From Lithospermum erythrorhizon (Eukaryota; Streptophyta; Magnoliopsida; Boraginales; Boraginaceae): a stretch of 64,000 bases of DNA. The notes below the pieces were generated by a model. That model searched no databases. It worked only from the letters and a program-made list of their open reading frames with translations, and was not told the origin of the DNA. Position numbers and translations under genes: made by a program. This document shows positions 13,501 to 26,400 of the stretch, one piece after another (the stretch's first letter is position 1; the number at the start of each line of letters is the position of its first letter). Location: the NCBI GenBank assembly GCA_019722365.1, contig JADFUC010000085.1, positions 1,612,001 through 1,676,000 of the forward strand, written 5' to 3'.

Positions 13501-16500
13501 AAGAAAAAGAAAGAATGCGGCTTTGCCATGCAGCCATCAGCCAAAAGTGTTGATTCATGAACAAAAGTTGCGGGAATTTACGAATAGCCCTCTTGCCTCC
13601 AAAATCCATGCTTGAGTGCGCAAAGTATTTTGCGGCTTTGACAAGGGTAGGTTCACGACTGAAGTCGCTCTTTTGATGAAGAAAAGAGGCGAGGAATCCA
13701 GGCGTCATGCGATCTTTCTCTTGTGAATCTCTTGTGAAGCGGATGAGGAGGAAGAGGTACGGCGAGAGAGAGGCTGCTGCTCGCTTAATTTCTATCGTAA
13801 TGTTCACTAGCTTTTTGTAACTTCCCGTTTCTGTCTTTGTGCAATTTACATCCATTCTTACATGACTGTTATGCTCTTATCCACTTTTTGTATGCGATTG
13901 TATAATGTATGCGATATATCTTTTTATACTTGTGATGATCAACTTTAACCTATATTATCCATAATCTTACAGAGATTGGTGGCCGCCGTATTAAATAAGC
14001 CGAATCTCGTAATCTGATTTGTTGAAGATTTCTTGAAATAGATTTGTTGGTAAATTTGATCTTACTTGAAAATTTTATTGTAAACTATCTCGATGGCTCG
14101 TTACATGAGAAGGGCTTTTATGATAAGATTCGGTTGGGTGAATTTTGCAATAGCGAGAAATGCCTCCATTTGTAAAGTTAACTTGACAGTTACTCTGCTT
14201 TCTTCACGAGAAGGATTTCTTATTTGTAAAAATTTGTTTGGCTTGATTGTTTTCTTTGCCTTCTTGAGAAAGGTTTTTCTGATAAAAATTAAGCTAGAGC
14301 AAATAGTTACTCTTTACGCTTTTATGAGAGAGGAAAGGGTTTTTATGATAAAATTCGCTTGAAGCGGAATAGTTGCTCTTTACGCCCCGTAGGAGGATTT
14401 TATTGGTAAAATTAAGCAGGAGTTAATTGTTACGCTTTGCATGAGAAAGGTTTAACTTTTAATACGTTGACATGGTATGGTGAAGTGTGGGAGCCACAAT
14501 TTTTAAATTAAATATTGAGGTGGGCGTACGAAACCACGAAATAGGTACATCATAGGTGGGGGATTGGACCGACCCACCTTTCCTAATTATTTCAAAACAT
14601 CTTTAAACATAATACTTAGCCAATTTGGAAGTATGCAGTGCGAGGGATTTGGCATCCCGTTCAAATTTTGAGTTAAATGCGTTCCGGGCCTATCATTTCG
14701 TTTAACGTGATAGAGTCCCACTCCCGTACAGGAGCTCTGACTTTGTTTGATCTAGGGATGCGTGGTCGAATATAACCTTAACACAGAATCTTCTGCTATT
14801 CGCCCCTTTTAGTCGGTGTGACGTGAGATGCTTGTATTTTTGCATGCAGTCTGAGGAAGCAGTCGCGTAATTTGTCGACAAAGTTGAGTTGTTCCCTACG
14901 TTAAGTTGGTGGTTTTCTTAGCCGTGAATCCCAGTGAATAAGTGGAGTAACCAGGCCTCCCATGAGAATTATATTTGCTCACGAGCCCATCTATTTAAAC
15001 TAAAGGGATTTCTCGTGTTGCCGTAATGAAGGAGTTGTCACAGAGGACCACAAAACCTTCAAGAGGTTAATTGATCTGTCCACTTTCACGGCTATAAGAT
15101 CATAATCTTTAATGCCTTTGAATAATATCACGATTAAATCTTTCATTCTGGCATGGATAATAGGCCGAAGTGGCTTGATTGCTGAAATGTTGTATTTATC
15201 ACGGAAGTTAGCTAGTTGTATTTATCACGAAGTTAGCTAGTTCTTCAACTGTGTGGCCCGTTATCGGGATGGTATCGTGGCACCGGCGTGATAACGTCTT
15301 TTCATGGCTTTTCGTCTTACTTACGGTCCTTTTGAGGAGTGCAACTTCCAGCCGGCTTGTTGATGATTCTACCGTGGCCTTCACCCATGCCAGTTTGCTT
15401 TAGCCTTGGATAAACTTTTGACTAGATCGATTCCAGTATAGCGAATGGTATGAGATTTAGTATTGAAGTCATGGAGGTGGTAGGTTTTTGTTGTACCGAT
15501 CGAAATCCTCAAACATCTGTCGCTAGCTTCTTTACAAAATTACGTGTCATCTTTGACCGGGGTAGGCCAAAGTATCTTATGCGGTATGATTTTCACGGTG
15601 AGAGATCTTCATCGATAGCAGTTCCCGCATCGTCAGCGATGTCACTTGAGTGGTATTTTGGGATATCTTTTAACCGTATCCCATGACGAGGCCATCCTAT
15701 GATTTTTTTATACAACTCTTCTCGTACATAATCAATTTGAGATTACGGATTTTTTTGTGCCTCGATTCCATTTCAGGGGAGTTAACTTTGACAGTATTGG
15801 TATAAGTTATAAATATTGAGTTCTTCCATGCTTTGCCAAGTTGTGATAGGGAACCTCATGATCTCATCATGCCTTGTAGCAGCTTCAGTAATGCAGAGCG
15901 GTTGCGAGTCGTGAGAGAGATGATCGACTCTCGTTTTGAGCACGAGGTATGTGCTCAAATACAATCTGTTTCAAGGTTTTCAGTTGGATGATATTTGATC
16001 GGCTGACTCGTATTTAACCCAGAGAGCGCCTCTTCTTGGTTAAATGACTAATTTAGAATGCCACTTGACCTTGAATGTACTTAATTCGATAACTTTACTA
16101 TGATGACTGACAATGATCATAGCTTAGTATTACTGGCTTCGTTGTTAGTGATGGAAAAAAGTGAATCATGAAATATTGATAATGATATTATACGGGCAGA
16201 TGAAGTTCGAACATTGCCTGTTCCCAAGCTCCATTAACAAGCAGTATCATTCGGGATTATTCATTCTGCAGTTAAATTTAATTGATCGTTGACCCGTTTG
16301 AGGGTTTTGAGCTATGCGTCTAATTATGAAGTCATTGGAAGCAGGCACTTATCAAGTGCGAGGACATAGAAAATGTCCCGAATTATTTCAGTTCTATTGC
16401 CACTTACGATTGTTAACAGCCACATAGTTAAGGCTTGTAATGACTACTCTTACATTGGAGTTGATCAAGAGTCACACTTTGGAGAATCGGATCGCGATTA

Positions 16501-19500
16501 AAATAGATCTTCAATTTGTAATGTTGATTCTTGGGGCAGCTATCATATTGGATAATTTTCTTCTGCTGATAAGAGCGTAAGCTTACATAGTATATTGGCG
16601 CTTTCTTCTGCTTCCGCGGATCGGCGCTACTTACTGACTCGGTTTGATCGTGAGTAACTACGTAAAGTTTCTCTTGATGCGCCCCGGAACTTTCAGCGAG
16701 CGAACAACATGCGGATTAATTACGAGCTTGTTAACTACCAGTGATCAAAGCGTTTACCTGAAATTCTTGAATGGTCGCCGGACTTTTCTTTCTGGCAATG
16801 TCATCAGCGTATATCTCCGTATTCGCCCAATATGGATGGCGAATATAGAGTTGACAATTCTTTAGTAAGTGGCCGCGTTCTTCAATCAAAGGGCATTACA
16901 TGGCAATAGAGCCCGTAATGCATTATAAAAATAACTTTATTAAATGCTTTTGAAGTAAAAGTGGTACCTCGCCAGATAAAATCCGCAAAAGTCAAAGACC
17001 TACATGACCCGTGCTACCGTACCGCAAGCCTCATGGTGGGGGGAGTAAAGTCTTTAAGGACATCTTTATTGAGACTCGTAAAGTGCAATGCGCATCGCCG
17101 TGTTCCGTTTGGCTTCTTGACCCGACACCGTTCATGATCCATTCAGGAAGCGGGGTTTGTGATCGCGCCCGCTTTAATAACAAATCAACCTCATTCGGCA
17201 ACAGTTCTTTTCATCATTAAAAGGTTCGAAACTTCTTTTGCTTTATGTGAACGCACATAGAGTCCTTGTCTGACTTGTAGAGTGCGGCGATGTGTTTATA
17301 CCCAGGCGTATCTTGGTCCCCAAAGAAAAGATATATTTGTATTTCTAATCAACCGTCAGATTTGCTTTATGATTTTTAACATTCCTATATGGACATTTTT
17401 AATAAGTTTTCCTTTTTAGCGATTAGAATATGACATCTCTCGCTGAGGCTGGTTTCTTAAGATTTTCTTTTAGTAGTGTCATTTTTCTTGTTCTTGTGGA
17501 CATAAATGCAAGGATTATTTTCTCGACCACGTTTCCTTGACTTCTTTGGCTCTTTTTCCCCGAGGCAGAAATCGATAACACATTCTTGCCTTCTTTGATT
17601 ACCACATATTTTCCACTATGCCACTCTGATTTAGAACTACCGTCTTGGTCTGTTAGAGCTCCATGATAACATCGATGGGTGCTTCAATTAATCCATTGTA
17701 AAACTGACTCAATAATATCTACTATTGGTGGTATTTAATGGTTGACTTTTGTTACGAAAAGCCACAATAAAAATTGAGTGTTGCCGTTCCTACTTGAATC
17801 ATAGATACTTGTAAGCCACAGTTGGTGTCATGCGTTAGTTGTAGCATATTCTTGACAATCGATTTATCATAAGTGGATAAATATAAGATAATGTGGAGGC
17901 AACCCGTATGAACCAACATTATCATGGTGTAATTCTCGATGGCAGTGCATTCAATGGATGTAATGATTGATACTTTGTAGTTGAGCATAAAGCCAAATAA
18001 TTTTAATACACTTTCGAGCGGCAGATGAAGAGGAGTACCTCTCTTCTCGCGTAGTTCTTTCTTGAATTGTAGATCTACTCACCAGCGTGTTCCCCGAGAT
18101 ATGGTGCCAATGGGCAACCCCGTCTTGGTGATGAGTCGGCTTGTTTACGTTTTTCTCGCGAGGTGGACTCGCGCCTGGAGTGGGAAGTTTCTTCATGTTG
18201 AGACTGCCCAGGGCGTTTGCGGCCTTCCCGCATGTCCTACTGTGCCCTCTCTTGATCAGCCTCTCATCTACCTTTAACATGTGGCCCCCAATCGAGTGTC
18301 ATGACCAATACTATGGTATTATGATTTTTGGATTTGTCTATTCTTTGACCCATAAATGCGGCGAGTTTGTGCTGGCCTCTTATTAGGCATTTGAGAATAA
18401 ATCTGAAATGGCGTTAGCGATATTATGCGGCCTCTGGTTGGTTAACATGAGCGGAGGTTGCATATGGCGAACTAAGCTCTGCTTTTGGGGAGAAATATGG
18501 CTGTTTTTAAAAATTTCTTATATCATGGATCTTCTTTCTGAGGGTGCTTCCTTCCTTGTAAATTCTCCAAATCGATGTGTTTATTAAGATTTTTATTATT
18601 CGTCCTTTAATGTGGGATATCAAATCGAGGTTTTCTTGATTTACCATAATTAAGGCCATGGTAGAAGGCCATATAACATTTTATCGTATGATATATTATT
18701 CAGATAATGAAAGTACATGAGATTAAAACGGATATACATAAATGTAACCATCCATGATATAATCATCAAATCAGATAAACCTTAGCATATAAGTATGGTT
18801 TCTGACCCAAAAAATCCGCGAGTGCTTACCACGGATCCAGTTCAAATTATCTTTGCCATGGTAAAATGACCGGTGGTATTGGGACAATTGAGCCCCTCGC
18901 CGTGAGGCATTGCTAGCGTGGGGGACGATGCAGGCTCTGACTTTCTAGCATGGAGGCTAGCAGCGATGCATTTTAAATACATCGAACTCTCTTACATTTG
19001 CTAGGAGTTCTTGTAACAATCGATGTTAGGATCAGCTAATGGGAGACATTTGTTGTACAGCTGATGAGAATTACATAAGGCAGTTCTTGTATCTCCATAT
19101 TGAGGAAACATGGACGAAGTGTACAATGGACTGTAAGTTGGTGTATATGGAGGTCCTCTGTATAATGTGAGTCTCAGCTGGGCTGTACTCGCGTGAGCGG
19201 TAGCTTCCATGAACTTTAAACGCCCATGACAAATTAATCCACTCCCGAATTTGGTTAACAGCCGATGTATCTCTCTTTCCTGTGGCGGACTCTGGTTGGA
19301 GGCTTGTCTGGACCGTCTAATGAAATTCTTGGGTTTGAGGTTTGTGGTGGTTGTTGAGATGTCTTAAGCCGCATCCGTATTTCTTTATTAATGGTTTGAT
19401 TGATAAGTGTTGTATATGTTCATTTTGAGTTTGAAGAACTTGAATGGCGTTCCTAGGCAGATATTTGATCAGCCATATTTCGTCGGGTCTTGGGCTGAGG

Positions 19501-19615
19501 CATGTTGTTTAGTAGAATCGAATGCAATGTCGCCGTGAATTACGGTGTCGCCAGCAGGATGAATGACAGGTTGGATAATGGCGTTTTCCTCTGTGGCGAT
19601 TGATCTCTTTTTGAG

Positions 19616-19872
19616 TCGTAGATTAGGCGCAGTAAATTGGGGACCATTAACAATCAATTAATAACGATTAGAATGATGAAATGTTAAGAGATGAAATTTT
19701 ATATTATTGAATGATGACCATAGTATTGGTATTTATGAAATCTGAGAACTTGTGTTTGAACTTTTCTGGAAATGGATATAATGTGACAAATAAAGCGACC
19801 GTTCTAAATGTAAAATTGACTGAAACTTCAGTTATGGTATGTTGCACTTATCATTAGTATATATAAGCCATA
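19616..19872 (-). repeat. LTR-like direct repeat, right copy
   Basis: Diverged partner of 10259–10570. The distal 20-bp block CACTTATCATTAGTATATAT is identical in both. It is about 55 bp shorter than the left copy because the middle is reduced. The gag-like minus-strand frame 19469–19657 begins right beside and partly inside it. The level of divergence suggests an old insertion. Confidence 0.55.
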
Positions 19873-20227
19873 TAATTCAATATAGAATAGAGATTCATCT
19901 CGATTCCTCCCGAATAAATAGTACAAAGCCACCAATTCTTTATACCAAAAGCTGACGTGGCATCACCAGATTGGTTTAGCCATGTAGTATTTAGTGATGA
20001 ACCTATTTATACCATAATTTTCCCCCAAATAATATTTCACTCAATCACACAATTTCAACCTTCATTAGCATCAAAGGATTTATGCATAATAAAAGGTACA
20101 AAATATGTCTTTTCCAATTTAATTATTGGTGAAAAATATCAGTTTTTTTAATTTTTGATTTTAATTTTTTTGTAATTTATGTTAATCAGTGAATTGATTT
20201 GCCTTAGATCTTTTATTTTTATTTTAT

Positions 20228-20560
20228 TAAGATTAAAGTTCACAACTTTTAAGGGTTTGAGTAGAAATTTAATTTAGTTAAAATGACCAATTTTCTGAAT
20301 TTTATTTAATTTTTAGATTCAGTAGTGATTGTGAGGAAAAGCTAATCTGGTACTGATTTATAATTAAGGTTAAAGGTTGACACTTTTAAAGGAGTTTGGT
20401 GAAAATTTTCTAGTTAAATGATCGATTTTCTGAATTTTGTTTTATTTTTTAGGTTAAAGTTGACAACTTTTTAAGGTGTGAGTGAAAGTCGTTAGTTAAA
20501 ATGATCAGTTTCTAGTTTTTTGGTTAAATTGACAACTTTTTGGAGGTGTGGTGATATGTT
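20228..20560 (+). repeat. Four diverged tandem copies of about 90–110 bp
   Basis: A unit built on TTAAAGTTGACAACTTTTAA, then GGTGTGAGTGAAA-like sequence, TTAGTTAAAATGATC and TTTCTGAATTTT, recurs near 20231, 20370, 20452 and 20522. Copies differ by many substitutions and small indels. No coding function is apparent. Confidence 0.6.
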
Positions 20561-21162
20561 TTTAAGGTTTTCCCAGATTGATTTAAATGGAGGTATCAAG
20601 AGGCATCAGATTATAATTTAAGGTTGCTAAAGAGCTGTTTGTCTGGAAATAAAGAAAGGCATTGTTGTATTGCTAGGAAGCAATCATAGTATATGTCGAT
20701 GAGCATGGCAGTGGCGAAATTTGGATTCGGGGTCTAGGATATAAACAAAATAATGTAGTTAATAGTGTGGGAGTTTGAGGGTATCCCAGGCAGGAGAGGA
20801 ATTATACGCAAGAGCACGTGGCGTTGATTGAGGAGATCAGGAGTAAAAGGATTACCTAGCGATTCTTGGAGTTGGAGAAAAAGTTATTGAAGATTGAGCG
20901 TGTAAATTGTCGTTAAGTTCATCTGATAAAACCAGGCACAGAATAGAGAGCGTTTAGCAAGTGGCAAAATCTTTGATGATGAGAGCTGAGAACAGTATGA
21001 TTAAAGGGGATTAAATCAGAAGAACTGGAAATGAATTGATGGGTTTGGTCAGATGAAGGCCTGCAGGAAATTCTTTCAGTTAACATCAGAGGCTCAGGAG
21101 TTACTTGGGGGAGAGGCTTCATAACAGAGAAGATGTAGGCAGAAACAGTTAAGATATGATTT

Positions 21163-21482
21163 TTGCTTCTTCAAGCTGGACATTTTGTTGATCATCTTGC
21201 TTGCCTACCTTCATTTTCTAGGCTGAGATATTCTTTTACCGAAAGAACTACTCTATCAGTCTGGGAGGATGACAGCATGGAGTTGATTTTTTTGTTAAGT
21301 CGCCTGAATTTGATCAGAATTATCCAATCGGTACTCCTGCCCGAAATAACATAGAGAACAGTGTCATAAAAAAAGATTATAAGGATTTGTGGCGCTACTG
21401 TCATGAACTCCAGAGGCGTCAATGGGCAGAGGCATACCCTCACTGTGATAAGCTGCAAAACTTTGTAGTAGCTTCAGCCTGA
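21163..21482 (+). pseudogene. Unrecognised coding remnant with a frameshift
   Basis: Two overlapping plus-strand frames look like parts of one protein. The first (from 21163) reads ...FTERTTLSVWEDDSME. From about 21276 another frame reads on without a stop for 68 codons, with VDFFVKSPEFDQNYPIGTP, then DLWRYCHELQRRQWAEAYPH, and ends at TGA 21480–21482. The composition (W, Y, C and charged residues, few repeats) is protein-like rather than random AT-rich DNA, and the two parts join if a one-base shift is assumed near 21285. I do not recognise the family. An intact downstream exon with its acceptor at 21275 is the alternative. Confidence 0.4.
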
Positions 21483-21779
21483 AGATGTAAGTTTTGCTTG
21501 ATTTTATTCCATCCAATTGTTTGTTATAAACATAACCTCTCTGGGTGACTTGATCCTTCAATATATATCTGTGTGTAAGTGAATCTCTCAGTTATGATGA
21601 TCAGTGTTTATTCTGTTCTGATTGAACTTAAGCAATTTTCTCTAGGTTTCTAGGATATATACATAGACTAAGGTCAGCAGTCAAACTCATTTAATCAGCT
21701 CATGGATGGTGTTGGTCCCAGTTTGATTCTTTGTCATCTTCTGAACTGATGATGTAAACCAATTATATTTTCATATTAA

Positions 21780-21805
21780 TATATATATATATATATATAT
21801 ATACC

Positions 21806-21850
<45 letters not shown>
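21780..21850. repeat. Compound AT/AG microsatellite
   Basis: An uninterrupted run of AT dinucleotides, a short ACCT break, more AT, then about 16 AG dinucleotides. Confidence 0.97.
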
Positions 21851-21854
<4 letters not shown>

Positions 21855-22067
21855 AAGAGACCTCTTTCATAAAATGGATCTGGGGGGGAGTTGGAGATAG
21901 AAGGTAACAGCCTTTTCAAATGATCAGATCAAATTTTATTAATTCTGGTTTAAAATCTCAATTTATTAAATGTCAAGCTCTTTGGGCCCTGCCCTGTTCT
22001 GATCTTATAAAGAGGAACAGTTTCCTTTTCTGCTAATACTGACTATCATATACTCTGTATTATTATA

Positions 22068-22303
22068 CTCCCTCCATCCCTAAAATATTGCCCAGTTCTG
22101 AATTTTAGTGATGGCTGGGCTTTTAAATATTAAACTTTATATGTTCTACTACTATAATATTTGGTGAAATATTATTTTCATATACTTTACTATTTACTTG
22201 ATAATCTGATTCAAATCAAGGTTATGAGTGTCAAATTATTCCTCAAATGTTTGTTAGGATGGACCACCAAAAAGGAAATTCGACCATATTTTAGCTATGG
22301 AGG
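22068..22303. mobile_element. Stowaway-like MITE
   Basis: The left end CTCCCTCCATCCCTAAAATA is matched in inverted orientation by the right end at about 22283–22303 (TATTTTAGCTATGGAGG). TA dinucleotides flank both ends (22066–22067 and 22304–22305), as expected for the Tc1/mariner target duplication. The length is about 236 bp with no coding capacity. CTCCCTCCRTCCC is the standard end of this plant MITE family. Confidence 0.8.
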
Positions 22304-23443
22304 TAATATTTATCAATACTAGTTTGAGGGTTATAGTACCAACAATGAACGCTTATTTGCCTGTCTAGTGTGAATGATGGAAGGGGAAAGGAAAGAAATT
22401 TAAAGTAATGCATTTTCTTTCCTTCTCTGATTTTCTCTACATTTTTTTGGCTTGAGGATTCATCAAACACGGGGTTAGATTTTATTGCATTTCCAGTTCC
22501 TCCTTATAAACTCCATCAACATTTGTGGAGTGCTTCAGATTTGCATACCAGCTGATTTTGTTTGCAACTCGACGGTCTATGTGTGGTCTAATCTGAATGA
22601 CCTTAGATACAGGTGCGGACCTTTCCTTCCTTGTCTACCTAGATGGAGTTTTTTTGTGCCCCTTTGTTGCAAAGGGAATTACTCCATAATCTGGTGCATT
22701 GAGCACTGTACACTTACACCAAAGCTTATGCATTCGGCATTGGATATGTGCCAGTCAGGTTCTGATTGCAGTATTATCATATAAACACCATTTGTCTAGA
22801 AAGTGAAGAGTACGATTATAATAACATGGATATGGAAATTCTATTGGAAGTTCAATTGTAATACTACTACTTGATAGCGTCTCCTCTGTTCAGTGCTGCA
22901 GACGACTTAATGCACAAAAAATTGTCACACAAGTAGCTCCTCACATATCGTGAATCGTGGATAATATCGCGATGAACAGGTTCTCTTTACCAAAGTACCA
23001 TCCTTAAGTGTTCCCTTTAAGGAGGTGATTAGTTGTTGATTTGCTCCAGGGTGTAGTATTTTGTTGATTTATGATCAACATTTCAACCAAAGATATTTAT
23101 ACACCATTGTGCAGGTTTTTATGAGTAGCAAAGATGCAATTATTTCCCTTTTCTGACCCTACTAGTTGATTTCTCAATGTTCGTTTGAAGGGTTAATTAT
23201 GACATTTCACATTATTTTGCTCTGTCATTATCATCGAACCAGTTAAAAGTTACAAATGATGAATAAACTGTATATGCTCATGTTTGCCACTAATTAATAA
23301 CATCACAATGATGCACTCTTTTGGTATTTTCTTGCTTAATGAGATTGAATAAATGCTATCTATATGTGAAATTAATCACGAATTCATGATACATACACAT
23401 CATCACTTTAAAATTTAATTTGTCTTGTTCATATCAATCAAAA
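22304..23443. other. Spacer between MITE and SWEET gene
   Basis: AT-rich non-coding DNA, with no frame or repeat I can support. The part next to 23444 would include the 3' UTR of the minus-strand SWEET gene. Confidence 0.4.
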
Positions 23444-26400
23444 TTATTTGAGAATGCTCTCATTTTGCAATAATCCATCCTCCAATGAACTGAATGGGGG
23501 ATGAGGAGATTTGGAAGGACTTCTTCTGTATAATGCATAAAGTACAAGTTGAGCTGTTCCAAGTATGAAACCTATTCCATTTGGTACAATGTATGTTACA
23601 TAGTAGCATTAGATTAACTTCTCTTTAAAATTGTGTCGGCAATTAACAAAGCTATCGTGTAATTATTTATGTGGTTTAGAACTTTGTTAAATCACTAATA
23701 CGGGCCATTATCTATATTATTATTAGCACGTAAGACATCACTGAACTATTGTCACGAGGATTCTTAGACTCTTTTTAAATAACTTTCTAGCAGTTAAAAT
23801 GATTTTATCTGCTTATTATCTGAAAAGAATATGAATAATTTCATGTCAAAATAAAACTTGTCTAGCTCAGCTCATGCATACCTTTGAACTTCGCCTCAAG
23901 CCTTTGCTCCCGTGCTTGTAAATCACACCCCATCAGCTCTTGCTTGGTCATGCTCCCTTATTTGTTTATTTGTAAAGGCGAGACGAAGGTAATGTACTGT
24001 ATTATATGTCTATATCTGCTCCCCCGCTAAATATGTTCATGACAGTGGGTAAAATCAGAATTTTAATCTGAAAATAAAAATAAAAGTAGAAAATTAAAAG
24101 CTGAAGCTTTGGGGATCAGATGGCTGATTGGGGGTTAAAGGAGGGCATGGTGGAGGTGGTGGGGTAATTGAGAGGAAATGGGGAGTGGGGCGGGTTGGTG
24201 GGGTGTAGGAGGTAAGGGTAAGTAGGGTGTGTTGAAAGAGAGAATTTGTGATATGTTAAAAAGAAAAAAAAGTGTGAAGGTTTATTTTAATTATGTAAAA
24301 TGTTAAAATGTGCACTATAGTTTAAGCACTATCTTGAGTGGTGAGGGCAGATAGTCGTTTTAATGTAGGGAGTAACGTAGTCCTTTAATATTTGTCTCTT
24401 GTGGTATAATGTAGAATAACGTAGTCGTTCATTTGTGTATTTTTAGGGGATAATATAGTTATTCGATATGCATTTTATTGGAAAGAAATTAGGTTTAAGG
24501 ATCTTTCAGACAAGAAAAAGGATAGTATAAGTCAGACAGAGATGAATAAGTTAGGATCGTAAAATACTGCTTGATGAGTTTAAAAGGCGTGTCATTATGT
24601 AAAATTACCAAATTATTTTATGTTTATTTTATAAGTGGAACTTTATTTTCCCCAATTTATCAAAGTGAATAATTGCCCCTTGTATTTCTCTATAAATATT
24701 ACTTCCTAAGTATCCCAAACAACTCTTGGGGTATGACTAGTAAAAGGATCATTTGCTGGTCACTTATTGTAGTTGCATACTTAATGATCATTCTTTTGAC
24801 ATAGAATATTTCTTTTTATATCAAAATGAATGATTCAGTATTAATTAGAACCAAATTAGTGTATACTTACACCAAGGAAAAGATCAGAGACAAGGAAAGC
24901 ATAGAAAGCCCAAATGCCACCATTGAGGAAAAGGAAAAAAGAGAGGAAGAAAGGCATATACTCCACACTCTTAGTCTTCACCACTGTCCCCTGGAAAACG
25001 ATATCACAACAACAAAAATATCAATTTCAACAAAATTATTGTATGTACTGTGCTTTTGGCCATCATTTTCACTGGCATGAAACCAGCCAACCACACAATT
25101 TATTTGTATGATATTAATAACTTTCATATCTAGAGGCCAGGACCATACGACCACAGCTTGCACTAGTCAATCATATAAAAGTGACATCCAAAACTTATAT
25201 CATTTATATAAAAGTTCTAATTACTTAGTCCGATGAAAATTATCTAATTTAATTTTTAATGTTCTAAATTATGTAGCGTTAATAGATATACACAATTTTA
25301 ATTTAACTTGATAGGAGGCCAAAAACTTTAACTAATTTTAATGAATTTTGTTCACTATAAAAGGGCTAATTACTACTCGGTCTATTTCTATGTTAATAAC
25401 CTATATAACTATATAGTGTAGTGTAGATTTTTCAAAATTGTGAAGGGTCGTTTCTCCTTGATCTTTATTAATGTTAGGGGGCAGAATTAGTCAAAAGTAC
25501 CAAGTGGTATTTCTTTTCAGTATTTTAATTCTGTTCAATATGTGAAAGATGGTCTTTCATCTGAGTTGTAAGTTGTAACATAGCTGGATCTACTATAGAT
25601 TTATATTTTCTTTCCCTACTCTTTTTGAATGGGTTTTTAAGTGTTTTTTCCCTGTTGTAGAAGAAGCATGTAGTAGGTGGCCACTTGTTCACAAAGTGGT
25701 CGTTGCAAATTCACAAAGCAATTAATAAATTATTTTATTGGTTAATATACTTATATTGTTAATTTATGTATCTCATCAATCATCATGATACATTTTTACT
25801 GGTATTTTGGATTTTGTGTACACATATATACATACTAATGATAAAATATGTACTAGAGTAGTTAAAAAGTATAGTAACACAAAGAAAATGATTTAAGAAT
25901 GACTAAGAATCACTATAACCTCGAACCTAATTCTGACCCTTGGGAAAAAATTAATGAGTAGTATCTCAACCACTAGAAGATTGGAAGGGCAAAAGTGAGA
26001 TAACTGATTACTAAGTCAATGGTCAATAGCTAGTCAAACTTTTAATGTTGTATAGTGGGAAATATAAAATCAACAGCGTAAATACTAAAGGTCCAATAGT
26101 TCAAAAATAAAAATAAGTTAAATTATTTAAACCTAAATATAAAAAAAGCATTATGGGTATAATTATAAAGCAAGCCAAAAAGGAAATGATTGAATTTAAT
26201 TGAAAAGAAAAAGAGTAAAAGAAGTATCTATCTATTGAGATGCTTATTTCTTACCATGGCAGCTAATGGAGAACCATACATGATGATGTTGAGTCCGGCA
26301 CAAACAAATCCCATGGAATCAATTTGAGCCTCCCCTTCTAGTGCAATCCTTGTCCCCAAGATCGCCGCCGCCGGAAAACCTACATTTAATATCCCCACCA

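Larger units (their letters stand above)
10259..19872 (-). mobile_element. Decayed LTR retroelement, probably Ty3/gypsy-like, with internal disruption
   Basis: Two direct repeats bound the region (listed separately). Read on the minus strand, both carry an AT-rich TATA-type segment, as LTR promoters do. Just inside the right-hand repeat, on the minus strand, lie gag-like frames rich in Pro, Gln and charged residues (19469–19657, 19001–19210, 17951–18280), which fits a minus-strand element with its 5' end near 19.87 kb. A decayed stretch with a reverse-transcriptase-like VYADDIARK occurs on the minus strand near 16.8 kb. All frames are broken by stops. From 10.66 to 13.9 kb, plus-strand frames (10662–10919, 11249–11542, 12292–12486) look like pieces of another gag-type protein, so a second element may be nested here. 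Family assignment is tentative. Confidence 0.45.

Noticed and set aside
24826..25163. Plus- and minus-strand open frames around the SWEET fifth exon
   Set aside because: The real coding sequence here is minus strand 24990–24871, confirmed by TKSVEYMPFF and matching phase. The longer frames are in other readings.
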